A program made the position numbers and the translations under genes. DNA of 64,000 nucleotides from Branchiostoma floridae (Eukaryota > Chordata > Leptocardii > Amphioxiformes > Branchiostomatidae), in NCBI RefSeq assembly GCF_000003815.2, contig NC_049979.1, forward strand, positions 10,267,831-10,331,830, in the 5' to 3' direction. The first letter of the stretch is position 1. Each line of letters starts with the position of its first letter. Below the pieces are notes generated by a model that saw nothing but the letters and a program-made list of their open reading frames with translations, was not told the origin of the DNA and ran no database searches. This document shows positions 1 through 11,101 of the stretch, piece after piece.

Positions 1-588
1 AGTGAACAGAACAATAAATCAAAAGTTGTTGTAGTGTACCCATGAGGCCTCTGTCATGTTCATGTGTAGCTTAGCTTTCATATTTCACAGACCAGATTTG
101 TTTCTTAAATTCATATTTCTAATGAATTTTAACAAACCTTCGATAGTAAAACACATGATTTCCAGCATTTTCACCATCACAAAGAAGCAAGAAGAAGTTA
201 TTAAGTTCACTTATTAGAGTACACATGTATAATCATTGTGTTAGGTTGACATTGTATAGAAAATATTTCATGTGCATCGCCAAGTCTTTATTGCAACAAC
301 ACACTGGTCTCCATGCATTGTGCCAAACTTCTGCACCTGACTCCACATTAGTATGATTGTTTGAAATTCCGTTGATCTAGTGATCCTGTCTGGAGTAGTC
401 ATCAGTCTACTGTGACTGCTTTCTTCGCGTTTTCCTGAGTAGTCGCAATAGACAGGTTTGATAAAATTCGTAAAATCCTGCATATGTATGGTTACGTCTG
501 TGGCCACCCTGGTGGTCCTTTTCCCACACATTCCTGTTGCGCGATAGTTCTAAATAAATCAATGACTGAACTTGATGAAAATTTCATT
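1..588. other. Spacer upstream of gene 1; possible 3' end of a minus-strand gene
   Basis: No convincing exon is visible. TTTATT at 287-292 reads AATAAA on the minus strand, and an 87-codon open frame lies just upstream of it on that strand (531-268). The frame matches nothing I recognise. This could be the last exon and 3' UTR of a gene entering from the right on the minus strand, or chance. Confidence 0.2.
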
Positions 589-589
589 G

Positions 590-750
590 GTTGCCATGGT
601 AGTAGGAGATTATAGCGAATCTTATAAGAAGCCCGCCTCTGCTAGTGGCGCACATAAGACGAAGGTCCTGCTTTCGCCACAACGTCTAAAGACAACGGTC
701 TGAAGAAAAACGTCTTTAACAGTCTTCAAGTCGAGTCGTGAACTCCACCA
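590..750 (+). promoter_or_regulatory. Putative promoter and non-coding first exon of gene 1
   Basis: TATAAG at 623-628 is a TATA-like box. GTTGCCATGG at 590-599, about 25 bp upstream of it, matches the strong half of an RFX X-box. Transcription would start near 650-660. A good donor (A|GTAAGT) at 750/751 and an acceptor (TTTCAG|A) at 926/927, six bases before the first ATG, predict a short 5' UTR exon at about 655-750 and an intron at 751-926. All of this is read by eye; the start site is inferred from spacing only. Confidence 0.45.
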
Positions 751-932
751 GTAAGTGTTTGAACCGTGTACTTCAGTTTTCCACAACTCTTGTGTTTTCA
801 CATCTTATCCTTCATATAAAACAGTGCAAGAAACATCCACCTGTGTGGCTGTTTGAGATGGATCTTTTGATGCACATTTGAACCACCCAGGTCTGACGAT
901 GAGTAAAACGTTTGTTATCGTTTCAGAGAGCC

Positions 933-3900
933 ATGGCCAGGTGGCTTTTGGTCGCACTGATGACGGCCATGGTCGTGAGTAACAGCCTTGCCTCTCCCCC
1001 GGAGGGCGCCGACGCCTTCATACAGCCGGCCGACGTCTCCGAATATGCCGATCTCAAGGACGAATCGGCTGCTGCACCAGTTGACGTTATGGTTGAGCCA
1101 CTGGTGAATATCGGAAAGGACATCGTCGCTGAAGCGGCTAAACCGAGACGCCACCCTTACGGGAATGACGCCATGGGCGAACGCAAAGGTACGAATGATG
1201 AAATACTTAACTAGAGGAGAGTTCTGCACAGATAACTTTCAGGCCAGCAGAGAATTTCCTCTTGCACGTAGCCATAGACCGTGTTATAGCTATAGCTGTA
1301 TCTTTCCCCCTGTTGCTCCCTAATCCGGAGCTCTCTACTGGTCATAAAAACCTGCACCCAAAGGGTAATATTGCTAGAGGTGGGCGACCATGCAGTGCGC
1401 TGTCGTCTGTGACAACATGTCCCCGGGTTTCGACAGTTTCTACTATATTTTCAGTCTACAATGGTGTCCGATGGAGACAACCTTTACTCAGAAGTTGGAC
1501 AAGTTATGTATGCCACAGTTAATTTCCCTTAGAAGCGCAATAGTCCAGGGGAGAAACCCAAAAATAAGCATCTCGTCGTGAGCACACCCCGTATACAATT
1601 AGTTCAGTTGCTAAGGAAACGATACTTCCATAGCAACGGAAAATATTGGATTCATCCATACATGAAGTAGTTGTAACTAATTTTCAATAAAGATAAAGCT
1701 GAAATTTGAATTGTATGCGCGATACCCATGATGTATTGGATTTCTGTAGTTTTACTCCAAATAAAGCAGCATTCACGTAACGTGTGACATCGATCACACT
1801 TGAAGAAAGTCCCAAGCGACAGAAGAGAGTTTTTATTTTCTGCCCATAGCGTGTTTCTATGGCGAGCGTTGTTCTGAGAATCTCCTCATAAACTGCTGTC
1901 CGTATCAGAGTCAGTTCATCTGTCTGAGATAGAGAAGATCGAGTCGCCCTGGATGCCTGTCCTATCAGTTCTATTACGTCATCCGGCCCAAGTGCATGTT
2001 AGAATTGAGCTTACAAGTTAAAGAAAATTGTCATGGCTTCATTGTTTTAATGCAACAAAACAGCAAATAGTGTCACAGTTCCCTTATATTGATATGCTGA
2101 GTCATACTACTATATCTATTTTGCTACAAAATCTTTAAGGTACTCTTGTTTTAGATATGCCAATCAATTGTGCGAACACGAGAGTGTAGGGTTCCACCTC
2201 AGTACTCTTTCACCTATCTCAAGATATTGACAATACAAAGGACAATGGATATTTACGTAATACTGAGTTTTGAGTTATGTGTGCCTATAATGTACGAAGA
2301 AGAATGGAATAGCCTCCCTCGATCGTTTAATCATACCCATCGCCTTGTGCAAGAACGCGAATTAACCGAAACTAGGGCACAGCTGCGAAGAAATGTAAAA
2401 AAAAACTGTACTTGTGCATTTTGTTGGGGGAATCATACATGACCAAAATGTTTGGAAAACCTTCCCATGGCTGTTGCCTAAAATACACGCACGCGCGCCC
2501 AAGACTAAAGCTATGATACAGGATGTAATCGCAGTCTTGATGTCAAAATATGGGCGTAGCAAACATCCAAGCAGCAATTATATGAAAGCCGAGCCTGATA
2601 TCCATCCTATTCTGACCCCAGTCCACTCTTCTGATCGCTTTCCGGCCGAAAATTTGCGATCAGAGGAGCGAACCGATGCAGGAAGACGGTGGATACCATG
2701 GCCAGGCTATTGACATTTGTAATACTTGCCGAACATGTTGAGGGGTAGTTCTTGATAAGATTGACATTTTGCTGACATAACAGGGATCCCATATCGTCAT
2801 ATGCCATCCGATGACGCCCCGCTGAGCAGGCCTGTGGATGAGGAAAGCCGAAGGAGACTGGCAGCAGGGTGGGACGACAAGGCGATCTCTACCAAGACGG
2901 GAGATCAACGTTTCAGCAAGACAGACGTGAAGAGGCCAAGACATAAGGATCCAAACAAGATGAAGCAAGGAGTCGATTATCCATCAGAATCGAAGCAATA
3001 CCGAAATTCTCACACACAAGAGCTGAAGAAGCGGCCTACAACACTGGACGAAAAAATGATGAATGGAAAACGGCCCATGTCGTCCATAAATCAACAAAAC
3101 CGTGACAGGGGAAAGGGGAGGGAATCACAACAGAGCAAACCACCCGTGCCCAAACCGAAGCCTTTCTTCACACAGTCCTCCAGCCGTCACTTGATAGATC
3201 GGGTTGATTCAGATAAAGAAAGGGTGGGAGCTATTCCAGAGAAGTGGCGGAAACGAGGTGGATTGAAACCTGATGCACGGCCAACCCAGACTGGACGAGG
3301 AACAAAAGACCATGGTAGCGTTCATGGAGATGGTCAGGGGCGTGGAGATGGTCAGGGGCGTGGAGATGGTGAAGAGCGCGGAGTCGGTAAAGAGCGTGGA
3401 ACTGTCCCAAAGCGTAGAGATGGCCAAGAGCGCCGAGCTGGTCAAGAGCGCGGAACTGGTCAAGATCGTGGAACTGTCCCAAAGCGTGGAACTGGTCAAG
3501 ATCGTGGAACTGTCCCAAAGCGTGGAACTGGTCAAGATCGTGGAACTGTCCCAAAGCGTGGAACTGGTCAAGACCGTGGAACTGTCCCCAAGCGTGGAAC
3601 AGTTGAAGAGCGTGGAACTGGCCCACGGGACTCGCGGAGTCGAGTTGGATCACAGCGTGATAAAAGGCCACCTAAAACCGATCCGAGAACAAACGAACCG
3701 GGCAACTGGCGCGATCGAATTGATAGATCATATATGGCCACGCTATATGGAGCGAATGAATGCCAGAAAGAACCACGCAGCACGTACAAGTAACCATCAT
3801 TCCAGGAATACGTATGCTACTCGACGCAAGTACAGGCCTGTTGATTGGGGTGGGAGGAAGCCAACGAACAGAACAAGCAACATCTCTAGCCAGAGGGTAA

Positions 3901-6900
3901 GCTAACAGTGAATACAATACTCGTTTTACTATTTGTTATCACGGCAGCAAGTATCTAAATTAGGCAATGTTACACATACCCATTTCATGGTTTTGAAAAG
4001 TAAGACAGAACTGATATGTTGAAAAGTAAGCGGAACTGTGAGTGTATGTGCATGACTTAGCGTGTAGATATGTGGATAAAAATTAAAAATTAATTTTTAT
4101 CTAACCTCAACCTTACTAGCGGCATTTTCTCATAAAGGGGAAGTCAATTTCGCCATTTCAGATAATACCAATCACTCTTGTATGTCCAGCGGTAAAGTTG
4201 GAATAATATGGGAATGTACCGATGCATAAAAATGTGTTACCTCTGTGTTCAAGTGAAGCCTCAACTTGTAGTATCAATGTCGATGTTGATGTTTCCAAGC
4301 TAAAATACTGCTTTTAGACAGGAGTTGAATTTACATTCGTTTGTTCGCCGCTTACAGAAAGTACAGAGTGGGAACCCGACAACAGCACGCGCACGGCAAC
4401 AGTACCTGGAACGACAGCGGAACCGACAATCTCAGCAAAGGCTCAACAGAGTCAAGGCAAAGATTGAAAAAATATTAAAGGCAGAGCCAGCCACATCGCC
4501 CCGAGCTAAACGTCTTCAGCGCCAGCTGAATCAAATCTACGATCTCTTGAAGAGACAGATTTTACAGGCTGAAAGGCCGGCCAATAGCACCGTGGCGCGA
4601 GGACAGGGAAGACCAACAACCAACGCGTCTGGCGTTTCCAACGACTCTCCACGGGTGCCAACGCAGCGGCCGAGGAACAGACGATCATCTGACGTAAGTG
4701 ACACAATGTACCATCTCTTCCAGAGAAGCTATCCCTTCAGGTCTTGCGCTTGTTTTCTTTTATGCAATACTTCTGCTTATCGGGACAATCAACATTCACG
4801 CCATGAGGATGATGCCAACATACACGTAGGCATGGTTTCAACATTTACATTGTTCACATTTATATTCAAATGAAAATGATTCTGTAGATTTGACTACGAA
4901 CTCGCCTGGAGTCCAGTCTTGTTTTCTTTACACTCGTTCTCTTTGAAATGTAAAAAAAGGCATTTTTTGGTCGAAACATAAATCGGCTTTATTTTCGGTG
5001 AAAACTACCTGGTTGTTTAGGAAAATTCCTCTTTTAATCATAGCCAATAAATGGCAACTTATTATTTTCTGTCCCATTGGTAATGTATTACAGGGCAGGT
5101 AACAAATGTTACCGGTAACGTTTGTTACAACAGTAGACTTTACCCTGTTTTTTTTTCGAAAGGACTTACATTAATGACTACAACATGCAGGTATAAGTGG
5201 ACATCCCTAGGGACATTTAAAAAGTGGGCAGCTTATTTATACCAGGTCAAATAGAAAGCTTAGACAGCATCGAACAATAGTAACATGTTACAGTAATTTC
5301 TGTACAACATTTTGTTAAGCAAGGTGGGATACAAATGGCAGTCAACAACACTTTCTTGTTTCTTTAGAAAGCCAGAAAAACTGTACAGCGTTAAAAAAAC
5401 GGTCATTTCTAGTCTTATACGTGGACAATATAACCGTGGCAACCATCGTACTCGTGGTGGTAACGTTTGTTACAGAATCTGGCGACAGGCATAAACCACC
5501 TCACACAGCTTCCAAGATCAGTGACAGTAGCGACCTGACGTGATCGGGCAAAGGGCCTGGGTGGCTGGTTTTACCTGCCGACAATCATTCTGTGAACTGA
5601 ATTATTACATTTGGGGCTACTATTTGAATTCTTCGTGTCTTCTCAGGCGACAGCCAATTTCTATTGAGTAAAATCCCACCCGTGGCTATGATAATCTTCC
5701 AAGCCATCAACCAATATGAATGTTGTATCTTTTGTAAAACACTACAGGGATTGTGGAAAAACGAAGGAACTAGTGATTTTTTTGTGAAATTTTCTGCATA
5801 TCAAGTCGCAAAGGCAGGCGACAGCATTTTTTACATTTAAATGAGAATGAGCCTTTCGTCCGCTCCCGAAGGTCGCTATCCCACCGACAACAAAGTAGCG
5901 ACCTTCGGGAGCGGACTAAAGCGAACAAGGCTGGATTCCAGGATACCTACGAACATGACAAACATTCAGCATGTCCTGTCGTATTGGTTATACACCGCCA
6001 TCAGCGAACAGTCCTTTCGTCAGGCCTAAGATAGATATCCATTACAATACCATGTTGCAGAGGTAAGTTATTTGAAATTTTATTACCTCCATGAAATGTC
6101 ATGGAATGGAGGTTATATTTTCTGTTATGTGTCTCTGTCTGTGTAGATGATTACTCAAGAACGGCTGGATGGATTGGTTTCATACTTGTTGTGTTGGTGG
6201 GGTGTGATGAAAGCTCGAATCGATGAGATTTTGGGAGCCGTATCTGTCGTTATAATTGATGTAATAATATCAGAAATCACCCCTATATTTGAGATATTTT
6301 GGTACAGGCATCGTGCTTTATGTGTTTGTTAATGGGCTTAGCTCCAAGCAGATGGTGAGGTGACAGCTGTTTGGGGAACCCCGAGTTTTTTTAATATGAT
6401 AATTAGTTTTATTTATGTCTGCTAAGGATATCATGGAGATGTGAAGCGTAAATATAATTGTAAGAAGTTGAGGTACATTTAACGATAATGCTTAACAGGT
6501 ATGGATGTCTCACATACTGTACTGCTGATTTGAGTGACATGGTGATTAAAATGCCATTAGGTCCTCTCATCTGGGTTGGGTGTCAGAAGTTTTACGGGCG
6601 ATACAGATGTTCTGATTTTGTTACGATAAGGGACAGTTGTTAGTTGTCTCTTTCGTAGCCAATGGTACTTGTTTTTTAGCAGACGGGGTTGGCGCCAAGT
6701 ATTCATCTTACAGTTGGTGTAGGGCTGTCAGAGGAAAGTGTGCATCTCGTTTTTGTACCGTGTGAACAGCTGATGTTATGACATATTGGTGGAAAATCAA
6801 ATCACCATCTGACTAAAGTTGGCCACATCCCTTCTTCTTTCTGAGTTTCCCAACTTCCTCCCACCACACAGCTCTGAGGCACATAGTCGAACCTCAATAA

Positions 6901-9900
6901 TGCTGACAACCTTAGACATTTTAAATGCCAAACATCAAGCTTAAGGAACACCACGCTACCATATGCCGTCGACCTCTTAAACGCACATTACACAATTAAG
7001 TGTCACATTTTGATAATTACTAATCAGATGGACATCCTCTGTGTCATTAAATAAATACACCACTACTTTCCCATAACATTTATATTATATAACCATTACT
7101 CTCAAATACAACCGACTATAAACATACATACCATCCACAAAAAAGCAATAAATATTTCATGGAGGTATGAGGTCCCCGAACTCTAGTTGTGATGTTCTTA
7201 CATCAACATTGTCAGATATCGCCATCGGCGTCAGCAACATGTCAAATTTATGTTGGACAAAATGTCGACTCTGTCTTACGAATACAACTTTCTTTGAAAC
7301 AATAGAGTAGTCTATTTTCAATTTTTTAAGACTCTTGTGTGGTATGGTAAGATTCATTTATTCTTTTCTTACAGAGAACGAGGCCGGCACCACAACAGTG
7401 GCGGCGTGGACGACAGTCATACACAAGTCTCAACAGGTTGAAGGAGAGGATTGAAAAACTTCTGAAGACAGACTCCGGAACATCGCCCCGATCTACACGT
7501 TACCAGGAAAAGCTCGAGCGCATCTACGCATTTCTGAAGAGGCAATTTCTGCTCTTCGAGAAGTCGGCCAAGAGTAGAGCTGCCATGTATGGACGGGAAA
7601 CGTCGGGAAATAGCACGTCTAGTGCTTCAAATGGCACTACACGGACGCAACTTTCAAGGAGCAAACGGTCGTCTGAAGTTCGTCCCTTTGCGAGGACCTT
7701 AGAGGTCATGTCCGAGGCCATGTCCAGCCTGCTTGGGGTACGTGCAATTTTGTACATTACATATCACTGGTTTGCTGTTAATTGATGTTTGAAGGTGAAA
7801 AGGGACTATTAGTTTTTTTTTTTTTAGTGTTTGCTACTCTTCCTGGGGAGGAAAAAGGTAATGCAAAACATTACAGTCAACGTACATCTCCTACAATGAG
7901 TTGATTTTACTAATGTTTATCAGAACGGTTGGCTATAAATCTGGAAATGTTGACGGTATGACCGACATTGCCGGTCTTGACACCTCTAGAAAAGTGTTCA
8001 AATCATTCACTATCTTATGCTTACAGAAGAGACTACAACAACAGCAACGGGAACGCCCAGTGGACCCAAGGCGTGATTTTACCAACAGAGACATGGCAAG
8101 TAAACAACGGCAACGGGGACAATTTTCAAGTCTCAACAACAGGAAGGCGAAGCTTGAAAAAATGTTAAGGACGGACTCTCAAAGCAGCACGTCGCCCCTA
8201 TTTGAACGTCTTCAGGAAAGGTTCCAGCACATCTACTCACTTATGAAGAGACTGCCGCTCATGAATGCTCACGAACAGTCAAAAACCAGCGAATCTGGGT
8301 CGCAGCTTTCGAGGAATAAACGATCGACAAAGTACGACCATTTTCAGAGAAACAACCTTTTCCCATCTGACATGCGTGATTTTGTCAACAGAGCTATGCA
8401 AGCATCAATCAGGGCAATGAAGAGGCTACCATCGAGCTATGATCAACAATATTCAAAGAATGAACTTCCTAGTCCGTATGGAAAGGGGGTTCCAGAGGGT
8501 GTCGTCAGTAGATTGAGTGTGCAGTTAAAACCACAGCCTCCATTTTCCTTGGTAGACACCAGGAGTGGATACGACAGCCCCGATGTGAACCAACTAGCGA
8601 CGATTGAGACGTTGGTGAAGCAAACGGAGCACGATCTAGAAAGGTTGGAGAAAACTATCGACAAGTCAGAGAAACTCGGCACTTATTTCCATGACAATAG
8701 CATTACGAAATCAATGGACACTGCTCGCGACGCGATGCACAAACACATCGCTTCCATCCATCAAACCATCATGACCATTCTCGATCCAAGTGATGATGAG
8801 AAGGAGGAGATGGAGGAAGACTACTATGACGACGAACTAGAGGAAGATATCGACAGTGTCGACGACGACGACGACGACTACCAAGATGATGAAAACGACA
8901 ACCATGACGAAGATGGCGACGATGGCGACTATGACGGCAGGGGTGATAATGACGGTGACGACGACAGTGGCGATGAAGACGACAGTTATGATGATGACAA
9001 AGACGACAGTGACAATGACGAAGACGGCATTGATGATGATGATGATGGCAGTTATGATGATGACGAAGATGTCGATGGTGAAGACGACCTTGATGACGGG
9101 GAAGAAGAAAGTGATGACTATGACGAGATCGACGAAGATGATGACAGTGTCGGAGGAGATTTCGACGAAGATGTCAGTAATGAAGAGGATGAGGATGACT
9201 ATGATGATTACTATGAAGAGGAAAGTGATGGAAATGAAGAGGAAGACGAAAATTATGACAACGAAAGCGTCTATAGTGACACTGACGACAAGGATGCACT
9301 GGTGCAGAAGCTTATTTTCAAATTCAGATCTGGCCTACAAGGTCTTACTACCGTCGTGGATGATCTTGAAAGCCAGGTCAATCCACAGCAAAACATCAGT
9401 GCTGGCAATCTGGAAGACCTGAACGCAACTTCACCGCAAACTCTTCCTACCGACAAACAGTTCCCTCCACCGCCTCCATTTAGGGAACCTGACAGAAAAT
9501 ATCAGCTACAAGGACCAGAGGCCTGGGAAAGGGGTCGCAGAGTCTTGAATGCTGTGAAGTCCTACGTCTGTGGTAGGGTTGACACTGAACACCCTGTTAT
9601 CGGTAGGTTCTGTGACAAAGATATACCGTCCATGGCCCCTTTCAAATTGCTTCGCAGCCGCGATGACTGGAGAAAGTGGGTTGGCGTGTATTTCCGCATG
9701 ATGAAAATGTCAGAAGAAACAGCAATTGCAGAGATCCAACAGTTAGAGGCAGCCGGCTTACTGACTACACAGCACCTGCTTGACATGTTCCTCAGTACAC
9801 CTATCACAGTTCGAGCCATGGAACAGGTCTCCCGCAGCCACGGCGTCCCGGTAGAGCAACTCCGTGAACAGCTGCGAAGTGGTCAGGTCGACATTCAGAC

Positions 9901-10903
9901 CGTCAACGATATCCTGCTTTATATGAAGAAGGAAGCCTACAGGTCGTTCACTATACACACTTTAAACAACAAAGTCACATTGGAAGAGAGCAATGATGAC
10001 CTGACAAAGATAACAGAGGACAAGTCCAAGTTCCCAGACAACCGTGAACAAGAAGTCGGCGAAGAAAATCTTGTTGACCTAGAATCTGAGCCGAACAGGA
10101 ATAGAGAATTACCAGAAGAATTTCAACCAGACGAAATCGAAACAGAACTCCAGATGGACAATGGGATTGACGGTGAAGCACTCCTAGAAATTCCCAATTC
10201 GGAAGTTGTGTTGGAGGCGGAGTTGGAAGGCCAGGAGATGGGCGATGAGGACGAATATCCGGAGTTTGAACCTGTGCCGGAAGACGAGCTTGACGATCCT
10301 GCTTACACGTTACAACCAATGGAGGATGCTACGCAAATACTTGGACAAATTGAGGAGGAGCTGGAGGAACTGGGGCTGAACTTTGACGTGGATGACGAGA
10401 AAGAGTCGGAGTTTGAAAAGTTGAAACCCATCTTCGGAAGTGGTGTAGCCCAACCGGAAACAGCTGACAAACTGAAGAACTTTGCGTCGCTGTTGCAAAA
10501 ACGTCAGGTTTCCCTGCGAAAGCCCGAATATCGTTTCAACATCAAGAAAGTCGCGGATACATTCCTGGACGTCTCCGAGGCGCGGCGCGTGGCCCATCGT
10601 AGCAATGCTGGAGAGGAAAAGGCCAGCTCTGCCGTTCAGGGACCAACCATGATCGCCGTGGTTGCAGCAGTGACTGGGGCAGCCGTGTTCGTCGTCATCA
10701 TTGGAGTGATGCTGAAAGTCAGGTGTGTTATAGACACTACATGGATACCGCAGAGAGTAAAATAACGTTTAGATAAGAGCATCTTGTTGTGACATCGCTT
10801 ATCTGTTATAGAGCTTATGTTTTTGTTTTCTCTTTGTCGCAGATTCAGGCAGTCTCGCCGCGAAGGCAAAACCACCCTACCGGCCACCAACCTTGACATC
10901 TAG
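933..10903 (+). CDS. Gene 1: large type I membrane protein with three furin-bounded duplicated exons (unrecognised family)
   Basis: The in-frame model has exons 933-1188, 2784-3789, 4318-4693, 7375-7737, 8027-10722 and 10843-10903, giving about 1,585 aa with all phases consistent. The ATG at 933 opens a signal peptide (MARWLLVALM..., cleavage near residue 20). Residues about 86-420 are Arg/Lys/Gly-rich with a repeat array. Residues about 421-760 hold three related segments, one per exon, each ending in R-x-[KR]-R-S. Residues about 923-1090 are almost all Asp/Glu. Residues about 1160-1310 look folded and contain two Cys. A second acidic stretch precedes the single transmembrane helix (about 1541-1563) and a 22-residue basic tail. 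I do not recognise the family; secretory-pathway, cell-surface location is inferred. The junction between the second and third coding exons is the least certain: a stronger donor at 3897 would need a frameshift. Confidence 0.75.
1189..2783 (+). other. Intron of gene 1
   Basis: The donor is AAG|GTACGA after 1188 and the acceptor is AACAG|GG before 2784. The interior contains a 14-mer GTTGCTAAGGAAAC (1607-1620) that fits the RFX X-box consensus RYYRYYNNRRNRAC. No coding potential was recognised. Confidence 0.6.
3324..3630 (+). repeat. Coding minisatellite, 18/36-bp units, in gene 1
   Basis: Four near-perfect 36-bp copies start at 3452, 3488, 3524 and 3560 and encode GTGQDRGTVPKR. Degenerate 18-bp half-units flank them (for example GDGQGR twice near 3330-3365). 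The unit length is a multiple of three, so copy-number change keeps the frame. Another forward frame and two reverse frames are also open across it; these are shadows. The product is a basic, Gly/Arg-rich, probably disordered segment. Confidence 0.85.
4318..4693 (+). other. Gene 1 duplicated exon, copy 1
   Basis: The core begins at L-N-R-V-K (4442). It shows two predicted helices separated by T-S-P-R: a K-x-x-I-E-K-x-L-K stretch, then R-x-Q-x-x-L-x-x-I-Y-x-L-L-K-R. After a Thr/Asn/Ser-rich linker it ends at RNRR-S (4673-4687), a consensus furin site. The donor GAC|GTAAGT at 4693 is phase 0. An alternative acceptor at 4357/4358 (CTTACAG) resembles those of copies 2 and 3. Confidence 0.75.
5858..5916. 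repeat. Perfect 21-bp hairpin in an intron of gene 1
   Basis: GTCCGCTCCCGAAGGTCGCT at 5858-5877 plus one more base recurs as its exact reverse complement at 5896-5916, with a 17-nt loop. The high GC stem stands out from the AT-rich intron. It could be a foldback repeat terminus or a structured RNA segment. Confidence 0.8.
6084..7167. mobile_element. TIR element, about 1.08 kb, TA target duplication
   Basis: TACCTCCATGAAAT at 6084-6097 is repeated inverted at 7154-7167. The flanking TA fits a Tc1/mariner-like target duplication. A second copy of the terminal motif folds into a hairpin at the left end (6086-6112). Just inside are CTGTCTGTGT and TACTCAAGAACGG, which match in inverse order the right end of the element at 18980-20354, so both are likely one family. 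No transposase was seen. Confidence 0.65.
7375..7737 (+). other. Gene 1 duplicated exon, copy 2
   Basis: The acceptor is TTTCTTACAG before 7375 and the donor is GGG|GTACGT after 7737; both are phase 0, so the exon is symmetrical. The core starts at S-L-N-R-L-K (7426), keeps I-E-K-L-L-K, T-S-P-R, I-Y-A-F-L-K-R, a Ser/Asn-rich linker and the furin-type RSKR-S at 7657-7671. The residues after the site also occur, in part, in copy 3. Copy 2 resembles copy 1 throughout its core. Confidence 0.85.
8027..8330 (+). other. Gene 1 duplicated segment, copy 3 (start of the giant exon)
   Basis: The acceptor GCTTACAG precedes 8027, phase 0. The core begins at S-L-N-N-R-K (8129), keeps L-E-K-M-L-R, T-S-P, I-Y-S-L-M-K-R and ends in RNKR-S (8312-8326). 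The exon then runs on without a break to 10722, so the third copy is fused to the downstream acidic and membrane part. Confidence 0.8.
8790..9295 (+). repeat. Coding acidic tract (GAY-rich) in gene 1
   Basis: About 165 codons are mostly Asp and Glu with scattered Ser, Tyr, Asn and Gly. At DNA level this is an imperfect GAC/GAT/GAA trinucleotide-like tract, which also opens a Thr/Met-rich shadow frame. The product would be strongly negative and could bind calcium or basic partners; this is inference. Confidence 0.85.
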
Positions 10904-11095
10904 TTTCCCCGATATTGATGAAGATGATCAGAGCAGATCCAGTATCCATATGACGCCATGTTTAATTTCGGCATTCTTCTTCATATCTCTCTGCATGGAT
11001 CGTTCCTTTAGATGACATTTTTTTTTCGAAAGTGCAACTATTCTAGATGTAAGCACTATTTAGCAGCCTCTTTGAAACGTACACGCGTAAAGGTT

Positions 11096-11101
11096 AATAA
11101 A
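11096..11101 (+). terminator. Poly(A) signal of gene 1
   Basis: AATAAA lies 193 bases after the gene 1 stop codon (10901-10903), followed by a GT-rich stretch. It is the first canonical signal downstream of the stop. Confidence 0.7.

Larger units (their letters stand above)
4694..7374 (+). other. Intron of gene 1 carrying a hairpin and a transposon-like element
   Basis: This 2.7-kb phase-0 intron separates duplicated exons 1 and 2. It contains a perfect 21-bp stem hairpin (5858-5916) and an inverted-repeat element (6084-7167), each listed separately. Nothing else was recognised. Confidence 0.65.

Noticed and set aside
8856-9422. Thr/Met-repeat frame of 188 codons on the + strand
   Set aside because: Shifted reading of the GAY-rich acidic tract of gene 1.
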